NCBI GenBank assembly: GCA_035685445.1
Contig: DASSAK010000074.1
Span: 9,193-73,192, forward strand
DNA length: 64,000 bases
Direction: 5' to 3'
From: DRGT01 sp035685445
Lineage (GTDB): Archaea; Thermoproteota; Nitrososphaeria; Nitrososphaerales; Nitrosopumilaceae
Part shown: positions 14,398 to 23,952 of the stretch, one piece after another
Numbering within the stretch: the stretch's first letter is position 1
How the letters are laid out: each line of letters starts with the position of its first letter
The notes under the pieces: generated by a model
The model's input: the letters and a program-made list of their open reading frames with translations, nothing else
What the model was told of the DNA's origin: nothing
The model's database searches: none
Made by a program: the position numbers and the translations under genes

Positions 14398-15159
14398 ATG
14401 CGACTCCAAGATAAAGTTGCAATTGTAACAGGTGCATCAAGTGATATTGGTGCAAGTATTGTAAAGCGATTTGTTGAGGAAGGAGCAATTGTTGTCCTCT
14501 TAGGAAGAAAGTTGGAATCTTTAGAAAAAATTCGAAATCAATTAGGTAATGAAGAGAATGCTGTTTCAATGACTTGCGATATTACAGACGAAGCACAGAT
14601 TTTCCAAACAGTTGATCAAGTTATGGACAAATATGGAAGGATTGACATTCTTGTAAATGGGGCAGGTGCACTAAATGATCCAATTCACTTTCATGAAATG
14701 TCAGATTCTGAAATTAAAAAAATGATTGATGTAAATATTCATGGAGTTTTCAAACCAACAAAAGCGGTACTTGGAAAAATGAGCGAAGTAAAAAATGGTG
14801 TAATTATAAACATTGGATCAATTTCAAGTGAAAGAGCTATACCGAGAGTGCACCTGGCAGTTTATTCAGCTACTAAAGCTGCTGTTAGCATGTTTACAAA
14901 AGCAATAGCAGTTGAATATGCAAGAAAAAATATTCGCTGTAACTGCATCAATCCAGGAATAATTAATTCTGGTATGATCAAACCATATCTTGAGGATCCT
15001 AATGCAAGAAAAGTTCTAGAAGATAGGTTGCCACTAAATCGAGTAGGTGAACCAATTGATGTTGCTAATGCTGTTTTATTTATGGCATCAGATGAAGCAA
15101 ATTGGATTACTGGAACGATTCTAGATGTTGATGGTGGAAAATCAGCTTCAGAAGCCTAA
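14398..15159 (+). CDS. short-chain dehydrogenase/reductase
   Basis: 253 residues from ATG 14398 (MRLQDKVAIVTGASSDIG), the start normal for this family; an ATG at 14386 would add four residues. The glycine-rich TGASSDIGAS, NGAG near residue 85, INIGSISS with the catalytic Ser, YSATKAAVSMFTKA with Tyr and Lys, and IPG-like NPGII are all present. The C-terminus WITGTILDVDGGKS is typical of FabG-like enzymes. Substrate unknown; a 3-ketoacyl or polyol dehydrogenase role is plausible. It converges with the DUF99 gene (4-bp overlap). Confidence 0.92.
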   Translation: MRLQDKVAIVTGASSDIGASIVKRFVEEGAIVVLLGRKLESLEKIRNQLGNEENAVSMTCDITDEAQIFQTVDQVMDKYGRIDILVNGAGALNDPIHFHEMSDSEIKKMIDVNIHGVFKPTKAVLGKMSEVKNGVIINIGSISSERAIPRVHLAVYSATKAAVSMFTKAIAVEYARKNIRCNCINPGIINSGMIKPYLEDPNARKVLEDRLPLNRVGEPIDVANAVLFMASDEANWITGTILDVDGGKSASEA

Positions 15160-15725
15160 TCATTAAGTAATGTTTTTGCAAGCAGTTGTGCAATCCTAAG
15201 TGGTTCTGGTAATGCACCTTGTAAAGTAAGATCATTAAGAAGATGTTTTACATGGGATAATTCACATCCTTCCTTTCTAACAAAGACATCAAAAGATGTT
15301 TTAAGATTAATCTTTTCTCTATCTCCAAGTTTTCTGTATTCATTAATTTTTTCTTTCCATGTATCTGGAAAATGATGTTTTATGGAACTTTCAATGCCTT
15401 GAGAGTTCTGATATGTTACACCAATTACTGGCATCTGCAGTCTTTCATGAATTTTTTTTATATCAACCATATTATACATCGATATAATAATTCCAGAAAT
15501 CAAAATGTAGCTAATATCAGGCCGATCAAGTTTTTCATGCATTTTGATAATTTCATTGGTGGCATCGTTTCCTGAAATTGTAGCACTGCCAAAAACAAAT
15601 CCATCTATAACAAAATCTCTACGCATTACAATACCTGCAAGAATTGATTTTTTAGAATCTTGCTTGAAGCTTTCTGCAATAGCTAACCCACGTAGTCCTT
15701 TTTTTTCAAGTCGAAGGTTTCTCAT
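15156..15725 (-). CDS. DUF99 family protein
   Basis: 189 residues from ATG 15725 (MRNLRLEKKGLRGLAIAESF). The early KGLRGLAIAESFKQDSKKSI, then GFVFGSATISGNDAT, PDISYILISGIIISMYNMVD and PVIGVTYQNSQGIE match the archaeal DUF99 family, possibly endonuclease V-like. GGAG lies just upstream. An in-frame longer start exists but would run through the gene at 15722-15829, which is better supported. The function is not established. Confidence 0.85.
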   Translation of the reverse strand: MRNLRLEKKGLRGLAIAESFKQDSKKSILAGIVMRRDFVIDGFVFGSATISGNDATNEIIKMHEKLDRPDISYILISGIIISMYNMVDIKKIHERLQMPVIGVTYQNSQGIESSIKHHFPDTWKEKINEYRKLGDREKINLKTSFDVFVRKEGCELSHVKHLLNDLTLQGALPEPLRIAQLLAKTLLND

Positions 15726-15829
15726 TTTTTTCTCCTCAAAAAAGCCATGTAGCTCAAACCGGAAACTACAATAATTATTCCTGTCAACAAGGACCAAAAA
15801 GTAAACGGAATTAGATCAGATTCTGCCAT
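15722..15829 (-). CDS. single-pass membrane microprotein overlapping the DUF99 start
   Basis: Thirty-five residues (MAESDLIPFTFWSLLTGIII, then VVSGLSYMAFLRRKK). One transmembrane helix flanked by an acidic N-terminus and a basic C-terminus, consistent with an N-out/C-in small protein. Its TGA overlaps the ATG of the DUF99 gene (ATGA), a classic coupling arrangement. The clean topology and coupling support coding. Confidence 0.65.
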   Translation of the reverse strand: MAESDLIPFTFWSLLTGIIIVVSGLSYMAFLRRKK

Positions 15830-15881
15830 CTATTAGTTTCTAAAGTTAAACATCTAAATACATTTGAAACTGACGGATTTT

Positions 15882-16091
15882 ATGCCTGAAATCATCTGTC
15901 AAGAATGTGGAAAACGGCTTTTTCACGAAAATGAAACGACTCTCAAAGTCGAAGAAACAATTCACAAGAAATTTTGTAGGAAACAAGAAGGCAAGATTCA
16001 TAGTTACATGCATAAAGATAATTCACATCAAGAACCATTTGATTCAGAGCGAGAAAATGATATGTCTGGTAAACCAGTTCTAAAAAAATAA
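15882..16091 (+). CDS. small zinc-ribbon protein
   Basis: Sixty-nine residues from ATG 15882 (MPEIICQECGKRLFHENETT). A CQEC pair, a later His (TIHKKFC) and Cys offer a zinc site of type C-x2-C...H-x4-C. The tail is charged and His-rich (HSYMHKDNSHQEPF). Function unknown. It precedes the geranylgeranyl reductase gene by 18 bp in the same direction. Confidence 0.65.
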   Translation: MPEIICQECGKRLFHENETTLKVEETIHKKFCRKQEGKIHSYMHKDNSHQEPFDSERENDMSGKPVLKK

Positions 16092-16109
16092 GATCATAAT
16101 TTTCAAAAG

Positions 16110-17330
16110 TTGGCTCAAACATTTGATTACGACATTATAGTTGTAGGGGGCGGCCCCGCAGGAACGTCTGCAGCATTTTCTGCTGCAAAAAACGGCATCA
16201 AAGTGGCATTGATTGAAAAAGAAGAAGACATTGCACAGACAGTTAGAACAAGTGGAGTAACATGGATTGATACCATAAATGAATTCAAAATTCCAAAAAA
16301 TTGTTATAATCCAATCAAAAATTATGGTTTTTGTTCACCCAACAACAAAGTTTTGATTAAAGATAAAATTCCAAGAGCAGCAGTTTTAGATGTAAGAGAG
16401 ACGTATAGATGGTTAGCAAAAAAGGCTGAACATGAAGGAGCTGATTTATTTTTACAAACAAATGTTATTGATGTAATTAAAAATAAAAATGGAAAAATTT
16501 CAGGAATAAAAGCTACAAAATTAAATCAGGAATTAATTTTTAATGCAGAAATTGTTATTGATGCAAGTGGATTTCAATCAGTTGTTGCAAAATTTCTTGG
16601 TGTAGTTAATCAGTGGGAAAGATTTGGAGTAGGCGCAGAATATGAGGCAAATGCTGAAAAAATTGATTCAGATACTTGGTGGCTTTTAGTGGGAGAAGAA
16701 TATTCACCAGCAGGTTATGCATGGATATTTCCAGTTAGTAAAAAAAGTGTAAGAATCGGAGTAGGGGTTGGCAAACCAGAATCAGACACAGATCCAACAG
16801 AGAGATTAAAACAAATTGTTGAAAAAAAATTAGGCCCAATCAAAGAATTAGGAAAAATAACAAACGTGGAATTTCATTATGGATTAATTCCAAATGAGGG
16901 GTTATCTCGAAAGACAGTTTATGATAATTTGATTTTAGTTGGAGATTCAGCTGGTCAAGCAAATCCTCTAGTGTTAGAAGGGATTAGGTATGCCATTAGA
17001 TATGGCAGGATTGCAGGAGAAATTGCTTCTAATGCCATAAAAGTAGGCGATACATCAGAAAAATTCTTGAAAAAATATGAAGAGGTTTGGAAAAATGCAA
17101 TTCAATCAAAGATAAACTCTGCATCAAAAGTTCAGAGCAGGTGGTTGGGACTTTCAGACAAAGAATGGGACAGAGAATTAGATATTATCAAGGAATTAAA
17201 TGCAGATGAATTTTTAGACTTTATCAAAGCAGATTTTGGATTGACAAGTATTGTAAAATTAGCAACTCATCATCCAAAGCTTGCTGTGCGTCAGTTGTTT
17301 AATTTAGTAAAAGGAAGCTCAAAAAAATAA
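16110..17330 (+). CDS. geranylgeranyl reductase family FAD enzyme
   Basis: 406 residues from a TTG start. The dinucleotide fold YDIIVVGGGPAGTSAAFSAAK binds FAD; GDSAGQANPLVLEGIRYAIR is the second FAD block; PAGYAWIFPVSKKSVRIGVG corresponds to the substrate-cavity YxWxFP signature of the family. These enzymes saturate geranylgeranyl chains of archaeal membrane lipids or quinone side chains. The exact substrate is not shown; lipid reduction is the usual archaeal role. The C-terminal helical region (WLGLSDKEWDRELDIIKELN) is family-typical. Confidence 0.92.
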   Translation: MAQTFDYDIIVVGGGPAGTSAAFSAAKNGIKVALIEKEEDIAQTVRTSGVTWIDTINEFKIPKNCYNPIKNYGFCSPNNKVLIKDKIPRAAVLDVRETYRWLAKKAEHEGADLFLQTNVIDVIKNKNGKISGIKATKLNQELIFNAEIVIDASGFQSVVAKFLGVVNQWERFGVGAEYEANAEKIDSDTWWLLVGEEYSPAGYAWIFPVSKKSVRIGVGVGKPESDTDPTERLKQIVEKKLGPIKELGKITNVEFHYGLIPNEGLSRKTVYDNLILVGDSAGQANPLVLEGIRYAIRYGRIAGEIASNAIKVGDTSEKFLKKYEEVWKNAIQSKINSASKVQSRWLGLSDKEWDRELDIIKELNADEFLDFIKADFGLTSIVKLATHHPKLAVRQLFNLVKGSSKK

Positions 17331-20300
17331 TTAGTACACCGTAAAGAAATCATTTACAATAAGATCATGATATTCTAATTGTGCTACATAAAATCCAGGT
17401 TCAAGTGATTTTGATAAAACTTCGTTAAAGTGACCTGTTCCATACTCAAAGTAAAGTTCTTCAACATGATTTCCACGATGATCAAAAATATCAACATACA
17501 AGTCTTCACTAAATGAAAGGGATTTTATTACTTGGCCTGATATTATTATCCCGTTATCAGAATACTCTGCCTTGATAACAGCGGATTTTGATCTTGTTGG
17601 AAGATATCTTTCAATTAAATTCTGAAGTTCATCTAATTTTTCATTTGTTTTGCTTGTGTTTCCATCAGCTAGTGAGTTTTTAATGTCAGTTAGAACAGAG
17701 CCAAATCTTGGGTCATCCTGATATTTTTCACCACCAAATTTTTCAAGGAACGTTTCTAGATCATCAAACTCTCTTGCAAGCTCAACGCGACCTAGTTCTT
17801 TTTCACCATATTCTCGTGGAATCTTTTCTTCTATGTTAATGAGCTGTGACGCTTTATGATCCATATACTGTAACATTACTACATAGAGTCCAGGTTCAGT
17901 AGGAGCATGCCACTGAGTAAAGAATCTACCATGTTTTGTATCAGTAAATTCTAAACTACTATGTTCTTTACCTGTTGCCTCATAAATTGTTACATACAGA
18001 TCCTGTCTCATGTCTTTTTTTCTAAGACCATCTGGTTTGTTCACATATCCTTCTAAAATCCAAATATCATTTTCCAAATCATAGCTAATATCGTAGATTA
18101 TATTGTCATTTGTTAGAGGCAGATGTTCATCAAGATAATGTCGAATTTCACGTAGTTTTGATTCAGCATCTATGAAGTTGCCAAGATCAATTAACTCAGA
18201 TGCGTCATTAGTCATTTCTAAAAATTCTTCAGAATGGGGAACAAAGTCCACATTGTAGAAGTTTGTCACAGTTGCAGTAAGATAATCTAGTTGTTTTCTA
18301 TATTCAATTCTTTTAAGCTCATCTGCACTATATCCCACATCAGAACCTAACGGATCATTTGCGTATGCATCTGAAACTTGTCTCCATTCTGAAAATAGAT
18401 CACGTACCATATTGTCTGCAGCGTCAAGATCATTTTGAACCACAAGATTTCTTGCCGTATTGATTCTCTCTCTCATATCTATTGTAAATTCTTCATATCC
18501 GGGCAAAAATCGGTTATTAATTAATCCCACTTCGATCAAATTTTCAACTGATTTTGCTCTTTGTAAAATTTCACTTGCTCTAATTTTGTATGCGTCTTCT
18601 GAATAAGAATTTAATTCGTCTTGAATTTGTGGTGCGATTTCACTTGCCCATGCCAACAATACTTCTATTCTGTCAATTCGGCTCACAGTTGGATTACCTG
18701 CTGCCATTTGTTCTGCAGTGTTTAAAATTTTCAAAGCGTTGTTTATTGTATAGAGATTTTTATGATCTGCTTGAATTTCTGCTTTATTTTTCATTGTCTC
18801 ATATTCAAATTTTAAAACAGAGATGGGGCTACGTTTTTCTCTCAATTCATTCATCGATGCATCAAATTCTGAAACAATTTTTAAAATTTCTTCAATTGAT
18901 GATGCAGATTCTACTTGAAGTAAAAGTGATTCCCATCCATCAACTAATTTAGAATCAATATTAGTGCTTTTTGAGATTTCAACTGCTTTTGAAATTCGAG
19001 ATGATGCATCAATTACTCTTTTCATATTTTTAATTTCCAATTCAGAATCCAAAATATCATCAATAGAAGTTGCCAATTCTAAATTCGACGCAAGAACATC
19101 CCATGAAGGTTTGATTAGATTTGCAAGATCAGAGTTTTCTTCAGAATTTGAGGTAATGAATCTATCAACATCCTCTAATTCCCTCAATAATAAAGCAGCT
19201 TCATATAATTCTGCCACCTTATCTTTGTGCTCAAGAAGATCTTCAATAGAGGTTTCATTTTGAATAGATTCCTTGATTGATTCCCATTCAGTTTGAACCA
19301 AATTAAATAAAGGGCTGTTCTTTCTAGAGATGACATCAAGATATCTAGATTGAGAAAGCATTTCTACAAGATCATTTAATTCTGCCGAATATACTGGTCC
19401 AGTACCACGAGCGAAGATAAATGCAAGTTCTTCTTTAACATCTCTACTCATTAAAGAGAAATTTTTTGTCATTAAGTTTAGAAGTGTTTCTTCTAATTCT
19501 TGAAAGGAGAGAGCTTTATGAGCCTTAATTTTAATTGGATCGACATTTGTCAGCGATACAAAAACATCATTTAATCTATTTACTGCAGTATTTGTGTTTC
19601 CAATTTCATAATAAAATAATGATGAAAAAATTTCTTTGTCAATTGTTTGCGCCATATCAAATGAAATTGTTCCATCTTCAACTAGCTTTGAAGTTGAATC
19701 TAATGCTGAAGTTATAGCTACTCTAAATGGCGGACTAATATCAAAAATATCATTTTCGTGAAAATAAGAATCCCATAATTCAACATAAAGTGTCTCTAAT
19801 TCTGAGATAGTGTTTTCTGAGACACTAGTAGATATACTTTCAAGTTTTGATGAAAAGTCATCCAAATTTTCACCAGTTTTTTCTTCAATAGAATTAATTT
19901 TATCAGAAACTAACTGTGTTGCTAGATCAAAATATTCTGAACCTGTAGGCTCAGAGTAAAATGAATTTGAGACATTAAAAGTAGACTTTGAAGAATAATC
20001 TCCATAAAATATTCTGATTTCATACTCACCAGTTATTGAACAAACTTTGCCTTGAAGCGGAATTGGTTCTGTGATAAACATGCCATTTGATAATGGAACT
20101 AGTTGTTGTATTTGACACAAATCTCCCTCCGGATTAATTATTTGTATTATTAAAAATGCATCAGGTGAAACATTTGCAAGACTCCCAAAGACAAAAAGAT
20201 TTTCACCCTTATCAAAAGTTCCAAAATTATCTAAAATAGTGATCCTCTCTGTAACCTGTCCAAATGCAGTAGTTGGGACTAATAAAATGATAGCAAAAGT

Positions 20301-20333
20301 TACGACTAGAATCGGCCTATTCACAAAGATCAA
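17331..20333 (-). CDS. very large exported helical surface protein
   Basis: 1000 residues with a signal peptide (ILVVTFAIILLVPTTAFG). An Ig-like segment follows (ITILDNFGTFDKGENLFVFG), then about 550 residues of heptad-like alpha-helix (EELEETLLNLM, NLELATSIDDILDSE) and two further beta domains near 730-830 and 900-1000 (FTDTKHGRFFTQWHAPTEPG and EYGTGHFNEVLSKSLEPG). The two beta domains share the pattern of GxF...W/LxPGxYVxxLxYxD, so they are duplicated. No transmembrane anchor at the C-terminus. It is probably an adhesin or cell-envelope component; I recognise no enzymatic motif. Confidence 0.8.
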   Translation of the reverse strand: MIFVNRPILVVTFAIILLVPTTAFGQVTERITILDNFGTFDKGENLFVFGSLANVSPDAFLIIQIINPEGDLCQIQQLVPLSNGMFITEPIPLQGKVCSITGEYEIRIFYGDYSSKSTFNVSNSFYSEPTGSEYFDLATQLVSDKINSIEEKTGENLDDFSSKLESISTSVSENTISELETLYVELWDSYFHENDIFDISPPFRVAITSALDSTSKLVEDGTISFDMAQTIDKEIFSSLFYYEIGNTNTAVNRLNDVFVSLTNVDPIKIKAHKALSFQELEETLLNLMTKNFSLMSRDVKEELAFIFARGTGPVYSAELNDLVEMLSQSRYLDVISRKNSPLFNLVQTEWESIKESIQNETSIEDLLEHKDKVAELYEAALLLRELEDVDRFITSNSEENSDLANLIKPSWDVLASNLELATSIDDILDSELEIKNMKRVIDASSRISKAVEISKSTNIDSKLVDGWESLLLQVESASSIEEILKIVSEFDASMNELREKRSPISVLKFEYETMKNKAEIQADHKNLYTINNALKILNTAEQMAAGNPTVSRIDRIEVLLAWASEIAPQIQDELNSYSEDAYKIRASEILQRAKSVENLIEVGLINNRFLPGYEEFTIDMRERINTARNLVVQNDLDAADNMVRDLFSEWRQVSDAYANDPLGSDVGYSADELKRIEYRKQLDYLTATVTNFYNVDFVPHSEEFLEMTNDASELIDLGNFIDAESKLREIRHYLDEHLPLTNDNIIYDISYDLENDIWILEGYVNKPDGLRKKDMRQDLYVTIYEATGKEHSSLEFTDTKHGRFFTQWHAPTEPGLYVVMLQYMDHKASQLINIEEKIPREYGEKELGRVELAREFDDLETFLEKFGGEKYQDDPRFGSVLTDIKNSLADGNTSKTNEKLDELQNLIERYLPTRSKSAVIKAEYSDNGIIISGQVIKSLSFSEDLYVDIFDHRGNHVEELYFEYGTGHFNEVLSKSLEPGFYVAQLEYHDLIVNDFFTVY

Positions 20334-20411
20334 AGACTTTGTAGACCATACTTAAGGATTAGGTAGTAAAGATCCAATTTACTTTAATTTAGAGTTAAAT
20401 TTTGCTGAAAT

Positions 20412-20630
20412 TTAGGCAAAGGCAGATACTTGAACATATTTGTCATCTTGATTATTTTCTGGGCCGTAATCATGAACATTACTAACACCAAACATGCAAT
20501 AGTCATGAAATTGTTCCATTGTTCTAGCGCCACAATTTTGACAAATCATACTAATGGTTTCTTTACATTCAGCACATTGGGTGCATTTAACCAATACTCC
20601 ACCACATTTTCTACATGATTCGTCAGGCAT
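20412..20630 (-). CDS. small cysteine-rich zinc protein
   Basis: Seventy-two residues. Eight cysteines in the first 36 residues, arranged CRKC, CTQC, CKE and CQNC, plus HDYCMFG near the middle. The spacing suggests two zinc ribbons. The C-terminus (VQVSAFA) is neutral. No family recognised. It faces a divergent methyltransferase gene. Confidence 0.75.
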   Translation of the reverse strand: MPDESCRKCGGVLVKCTQCAECKETISMICQNCGARTMEQFHDYCMFGVSNVHDYGPENNQDDKYVQVSAFA

Positions 20631-20692
20631 CTCTTTTCAAAATGATTTTTAAAAATATGAATATAAGGTAAGCGTAGAAATTGTTCTACTCA

Positions 20693-20749
20693 ATGATCAG
20701 TGAAAACGATCCCGTACCACATTACACCTTAGAAGTAGTGAAAAGTTGA
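20693..20749 (+). CDS. candidate upstream peptide (18 codons) of the methyltransferase gene
   Basis: A short frame (MISENDPVPHYTLEVVKS) ends 2 bp before the ATG of the methyltransferase at 20752. A TATA-like GAATATAAGG at about 20659-20668 is 26-30 bp upstream of its ATG, so an mRNA beginning near 20690 would translate this frame first. The size makes chance possible. Confidence 0.3.
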   Translation: MISENDPVPHYTLEVVKS

Positions 20750-20751
20750 CC

Positions 20752-21372
20752 ATGGATAAAATAAAAAAAACTTTTGATAAATGGGCAACAAGTGGAAGAT
20801 CTGAATTAATGGAACGTGAACACTCAAAGTCAGTTCAAAAATTTTTAAGAACAATTACTTTTGATAAACCGTTTTCGTTTCTTGATGTAGGTTGTGGAAA
20901 TGGTTGGGTAGTTAGAAAAATTGCAAAAATGAAATTATGTGAAAAAGCAGTAGGCATAGACAAAAGTAAAAATATGATTAGAAATGCAAAATCAAAGAAA
21001 AAATTTTCTAAAGAAAAATTTTTTCAGGCAGACATACAAAATTGGAAATACAAAGAAAAATTTGATTATATTTTTTCAATGGAGACAATTTATTATTCAG
21101 AATCATTAGATTTAGCTTTGATAAAAATTTTTAAACTATTAAAAAATGGGGGACAATTTTTTTGTGGCATAGATTTTTACAAGGAAAATAAGGCAACATC
21201 AGGATGGTCAAAAAAAATGAAACTTGAAATGCATTTACGTTCAAAAAAAGAATGGAGTGAACTATTCAAAAAACATGGTTTTAAAACTAAAACTAGGCAG
21301 ATAAAAGATTCCACTAGTAGAAAAAAATGGAAAAGAGAGTTTGGTACTTTGTTTATTATTGGAACAAAATAG
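20752..21372 (+). CDS. class I SAM-dependent methyltransferase
   Basis: 206 residues from ATG 20752. FSFLDVGCGNGWVVRKIAKM is SAM motif I, KAVGIDKSKNMIRNAK motif II, FFQADIQNWKYKEKFDYIFS motif III-IV and LLKNGGQFFCGIDFY motif V. The substrate is not readable from the sequence; the very basic C-terminus (KTKTRQIKDSTSRKKWKRE) suits a nucleic-acid or ribosomal substrate but this is a guess. A TTG a few bases upstream is in frame but less likely. Confidence 0.9.
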   Translation: MDKIKKTFDKWATSGRSELMEREHSKSVQKFLRTITFDKPFSFLDVGCGNGWVVRKIAKMKLCEKAVGIDKSKNMIRNAKSKKKFSKEKFFQADIQNWKYKEKFDYIFSMETIYYSESLDLALIKIFKLLKNGGQFFCGIDFYKENKATSGWSKKMKLEMHLRSKKEWSELFKKHGFKTKTRQIKDSTSRKKWKREFGTLFIIGTK

Positions 21373-21376
21373 TTTA

Positions 21377-23884
21377 TTATGCTTCAAGTTTTTTAGAATC
21401 TAATTTATTTTTCACATACAATAATATTCCAATCACAATTGCACCAATAACAATTACTAAAAATCCATAATTATTTGTCTGTAATGGGTTTTGCGTAGTT
21501 TCAGAAAGAGTGGGTTGAGGGAGTTTCTCCATAGTATTTTCGACTACCAGAAAACTTGTTCTATAAATATCGGGACGGAGAACATTATCTGACATTGCAA
21601 ATACCTTCAAGTCATTTGCTCCAATCAAAAACTGTTTTGTTTTTTCTTTAGTTAATGTCAGCGTAGTTTGTTTTCCATCAATTTTTTCAATGCCTGATTC
21701 AACAATATTTCCTTCAGAATTTGTTAGAAAATATTGGATTTGCGATGTTCCTTTGGTTTCAATTGGAATCGAAAGTTCTTCGCCTTTAACTACGAATTCA
21801 GGTAATTCAACACTTTCTATCTGAGGAAATTGTACCTTCTCAAATTTTGACCAAATTCCTGATTTTAGTGGGTACGTAGGATCATCAAAGGCATTGATAA
21901 TAATGGTTCTAGATTCAGGCGAATAACTTTTTAGAAAAAAAGGTCCATTACTTATGATTGCATGATTATTTTTTTGAATCCAATTAATTGATGCGTCATA
22001 TCGTGATTCAAAATATTGTGGGTTTGATTCAAAAGACTTCAACGCAGGTGGAATAAAATTTGAATTTTTGAAATCTGAAAGATATTCTTGTATTAATTTG
22101 GCGTCGTTTGGAACAATTAGTGAAAGCCAATTAACATTTTTACTAGTTGCGCCAGAACGAGAAAATGAAACCTTACCATCAATAACGGATTGTTCCATTG
22201 CGGAAATTAGTTCCCATGGCATCACACTCCACAGAGATGCCCAATCAGCAATTTCTGATTCATCAAAGTGCCAAAAATCAACATATACTTCAATAGTGTC
22301 ATCATCAAGTGGTTTAACACCAATTAGTGTATCTACAACTTGAGCAGCTCGGGGAGTAAATTCGGTATCAAATGTTTTATCATCTTCTCCACTATTTGTA
22401 CCCCATTCGATTGTAAAATAAAGTGAATGTAAAATATCATTCATATCCATTTGTTGACCATGATGCCAATTACCAAATGAAAGATCAAATGTAACTTTGC
22501 TTATTGATTTTGCATCAGCTTCAACATTTTTCCATCTTTTCACAAAAGGATCCCATATTATTGCATCATCAGGAAGTGCAATTGTTCCGTCAGGCCCTGC
22601 AGTTTCAACATTCCATGAAGTTCTAATTGGAAATGTCAAACCAGTGTATGGATGTTTGAAAACGCCAGGGTCAGATATTACACCCCAAATATGTCTGCTA
22701 TAGCTGTCACTTAACCCCATAATTGGATTCCAAGCACCCTGATAGATTTGTTTAACACCAATAACTAAATTATCAGAGTCACTTCTAGCATTTATGGGAG
22801 TAAATCTGCTTGGAACGCCTGCACCAAAATCGTTAATGACTCCATCAACTTTTTCGTTTACTACATATTGATCAAGTTTACTTGCAATAAAAATTCGAAC
22901 AGACGCATTCAATCCTGCAACAATTGCTTGCTGAATTAATTGTATTCTTTCCTCAGCGGATTTAAAATCTCCAGTATAGATTCGCTGAGTTAACGAATCA
23001 AGGTCTTCATTTTGATAATTCCAATAAGTGGGATCATTGAATCCTGGCATGTTAGAAAACCAAGGAGAATACATTTGTCCAAGCCCAACAGAATCATATC
23101 TTACAAATGCTGAGCTTGCCCATCCTTCAGTATAAAGATGCCATTTCACATCAGATGGATTTGAACCATAAACTATAACAAATGCTTTGTTGAGATCACC
23201 AAAATCTTTCTTTACTACAAAACCAATTTTTTGCAGTTCAGATGAAATTAATTCTCCAATTGATTTTCGCACAGGATCATCACTTCTAATGAATATTGTA
23301 ATTTCAATTGGTTTTCCATCAATTATCCATGAACCATTAATTTTTTCAGCACCATTTGCCATTAGTGCATCAGATATCATTTTTTCAGCAAGTGTAGGGT
23401 TGTATCTAAAATGAAATGATTCTAATTGACTTATTATAGAAAGATAATCTGGATTGTATGGGCTGTAATATGAAATCATTTCAGAACCATAGCCTCCCAT
23501 CAATTCATTTACAATTAGTTTTCTATCAATGAGATAATTTAACGCAAATCGAATTTCTTGGATTGAAAATGGATTAAATTCTTCAGATACTCCGGGGTTT
23601 ACAAGGACGCTATACGAGCCCCCCGTTGATTCATACACTTTAATGCCTTCTCTTGACTCAAGATTTTCAATTCTGTCAGATGAGATTCTAAAATAATACA
23701 TGTCCAGATTCCCGTTTCTAACTTCTTCTAAGGCAGTATTCTCATCCAAATATTGAATGAATTTAATCTCATTTACTTGTGAGCCCTTTTCCGCAAGAGC
23801 TAAATCTATACTAGAGAATCCTAACAAAAATATGAGAATACAACCAAAAAATATCTTCAATGAACTGCGTTTACAATGCGACAT
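21377..23884 (-). CDS. family 5 solute-binding protein (peptide/nickel type) with C-terminal membrane anchor
   Basis: 835 residues. Signal peptide (IFFGCILIFLLGFSSIDLALA), then the SBP_bac_5 domain (NPFSIQEIRFALNYLIDRKL, IRSDDPVRKSIGELISSELQ, FDLSFGNWHHGQQMDMNDIL). A roughly 100-residue beta domain precedes a C-terminal transmembrane helix (YGFLVIVIGAIVIGILLYV) and basic tail (KNKLDSKKLEA). The domain binds oligopeptides or metal complexes for ABC import. No permease or ATPase genes are adjacent, which is unusual for this family. The C-terminal anchor places it on the outside of the membrane. Confidence 0.88.
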   Translation of the reverse strand: MSHCKRSSLKIFFGCILIFLLGFSSIDLALAEKGSQVNEIKFIQYLDENTALEEVRNGNLDMYYFRISSDRIENLESREGIKVYESTGGSYSVLVNPGVSEEFNPFSIQEIRFALNYLIDRKLIVNELMGGYGSEMISYYSPYNPDYLSIISQLESFHFRYNPTLAEKMISDALMANGAEKINGSWIIDGKPIEITIFIRSDDPVRKSIGELISSELQKIGFVVKKDFGDLNKAFVIVYGSNPSDVKWHLYTEGWASSAFVRYDSVGLGQMYSPWFSNMPGFNDPTYWNYQNEDLDSLTQRIYTGDFKSAEERIQLIQQAIVAGLNASVRIFIASKLDQYVVNEKVDGVINDFGAGVPSRFTPINARSDSDNLVIGVKQIYQGAWNPIMGLSDSYSRHIWGVISDPGVFKHPYTGLTFPIRTSWNVETAGPDGTIALPDDAIIWDPFVKRWKNVEADAKSISKVTFDLSFGNWHHGQQMDMNDILHSLYFTIEWGTNSGEDDKTFDTEFTPRAAQVVDTLIGVKPLDDDTIEVYVDFWHFDESEIADWASLWSVMPWELISAMEQSVIDGKVSFSRSGATSKNVNWLSLIVPNDAKLIQEYLSDFKNSNFIPPALKSFESNPQYFESRYDASINWIQKNNHAIISNGPFFLKSYSPESRTIIINAFDDPTYPLKSGIWSKFEKVQFPQIESVELPEFVVKGEELSIPIETKGTSQIQYFLTNSEGNIVESGIEKIDGKQTTLTLTKEKTKQFLIGANDLKVFAMSDNVLRPDIYRTSFLVVENTMEKLPQPTLSETTQNPLQTNNYGFLVIVIGAIVIGILLYVKNKLDSKKLEA

Positions 23885-23952
23885 AATTAAAGATCTTTAA
23901 TCAAAATTTGTTTTTCCATGTATTCTTATATTAGTATTAATTGGTTTTTTTA

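Noticed and set aside
15726..15797. Longer N-terminus for DUF99
   Set aside because: The extra residues lack family match and the stretch is better explained by the coupled microprotein.
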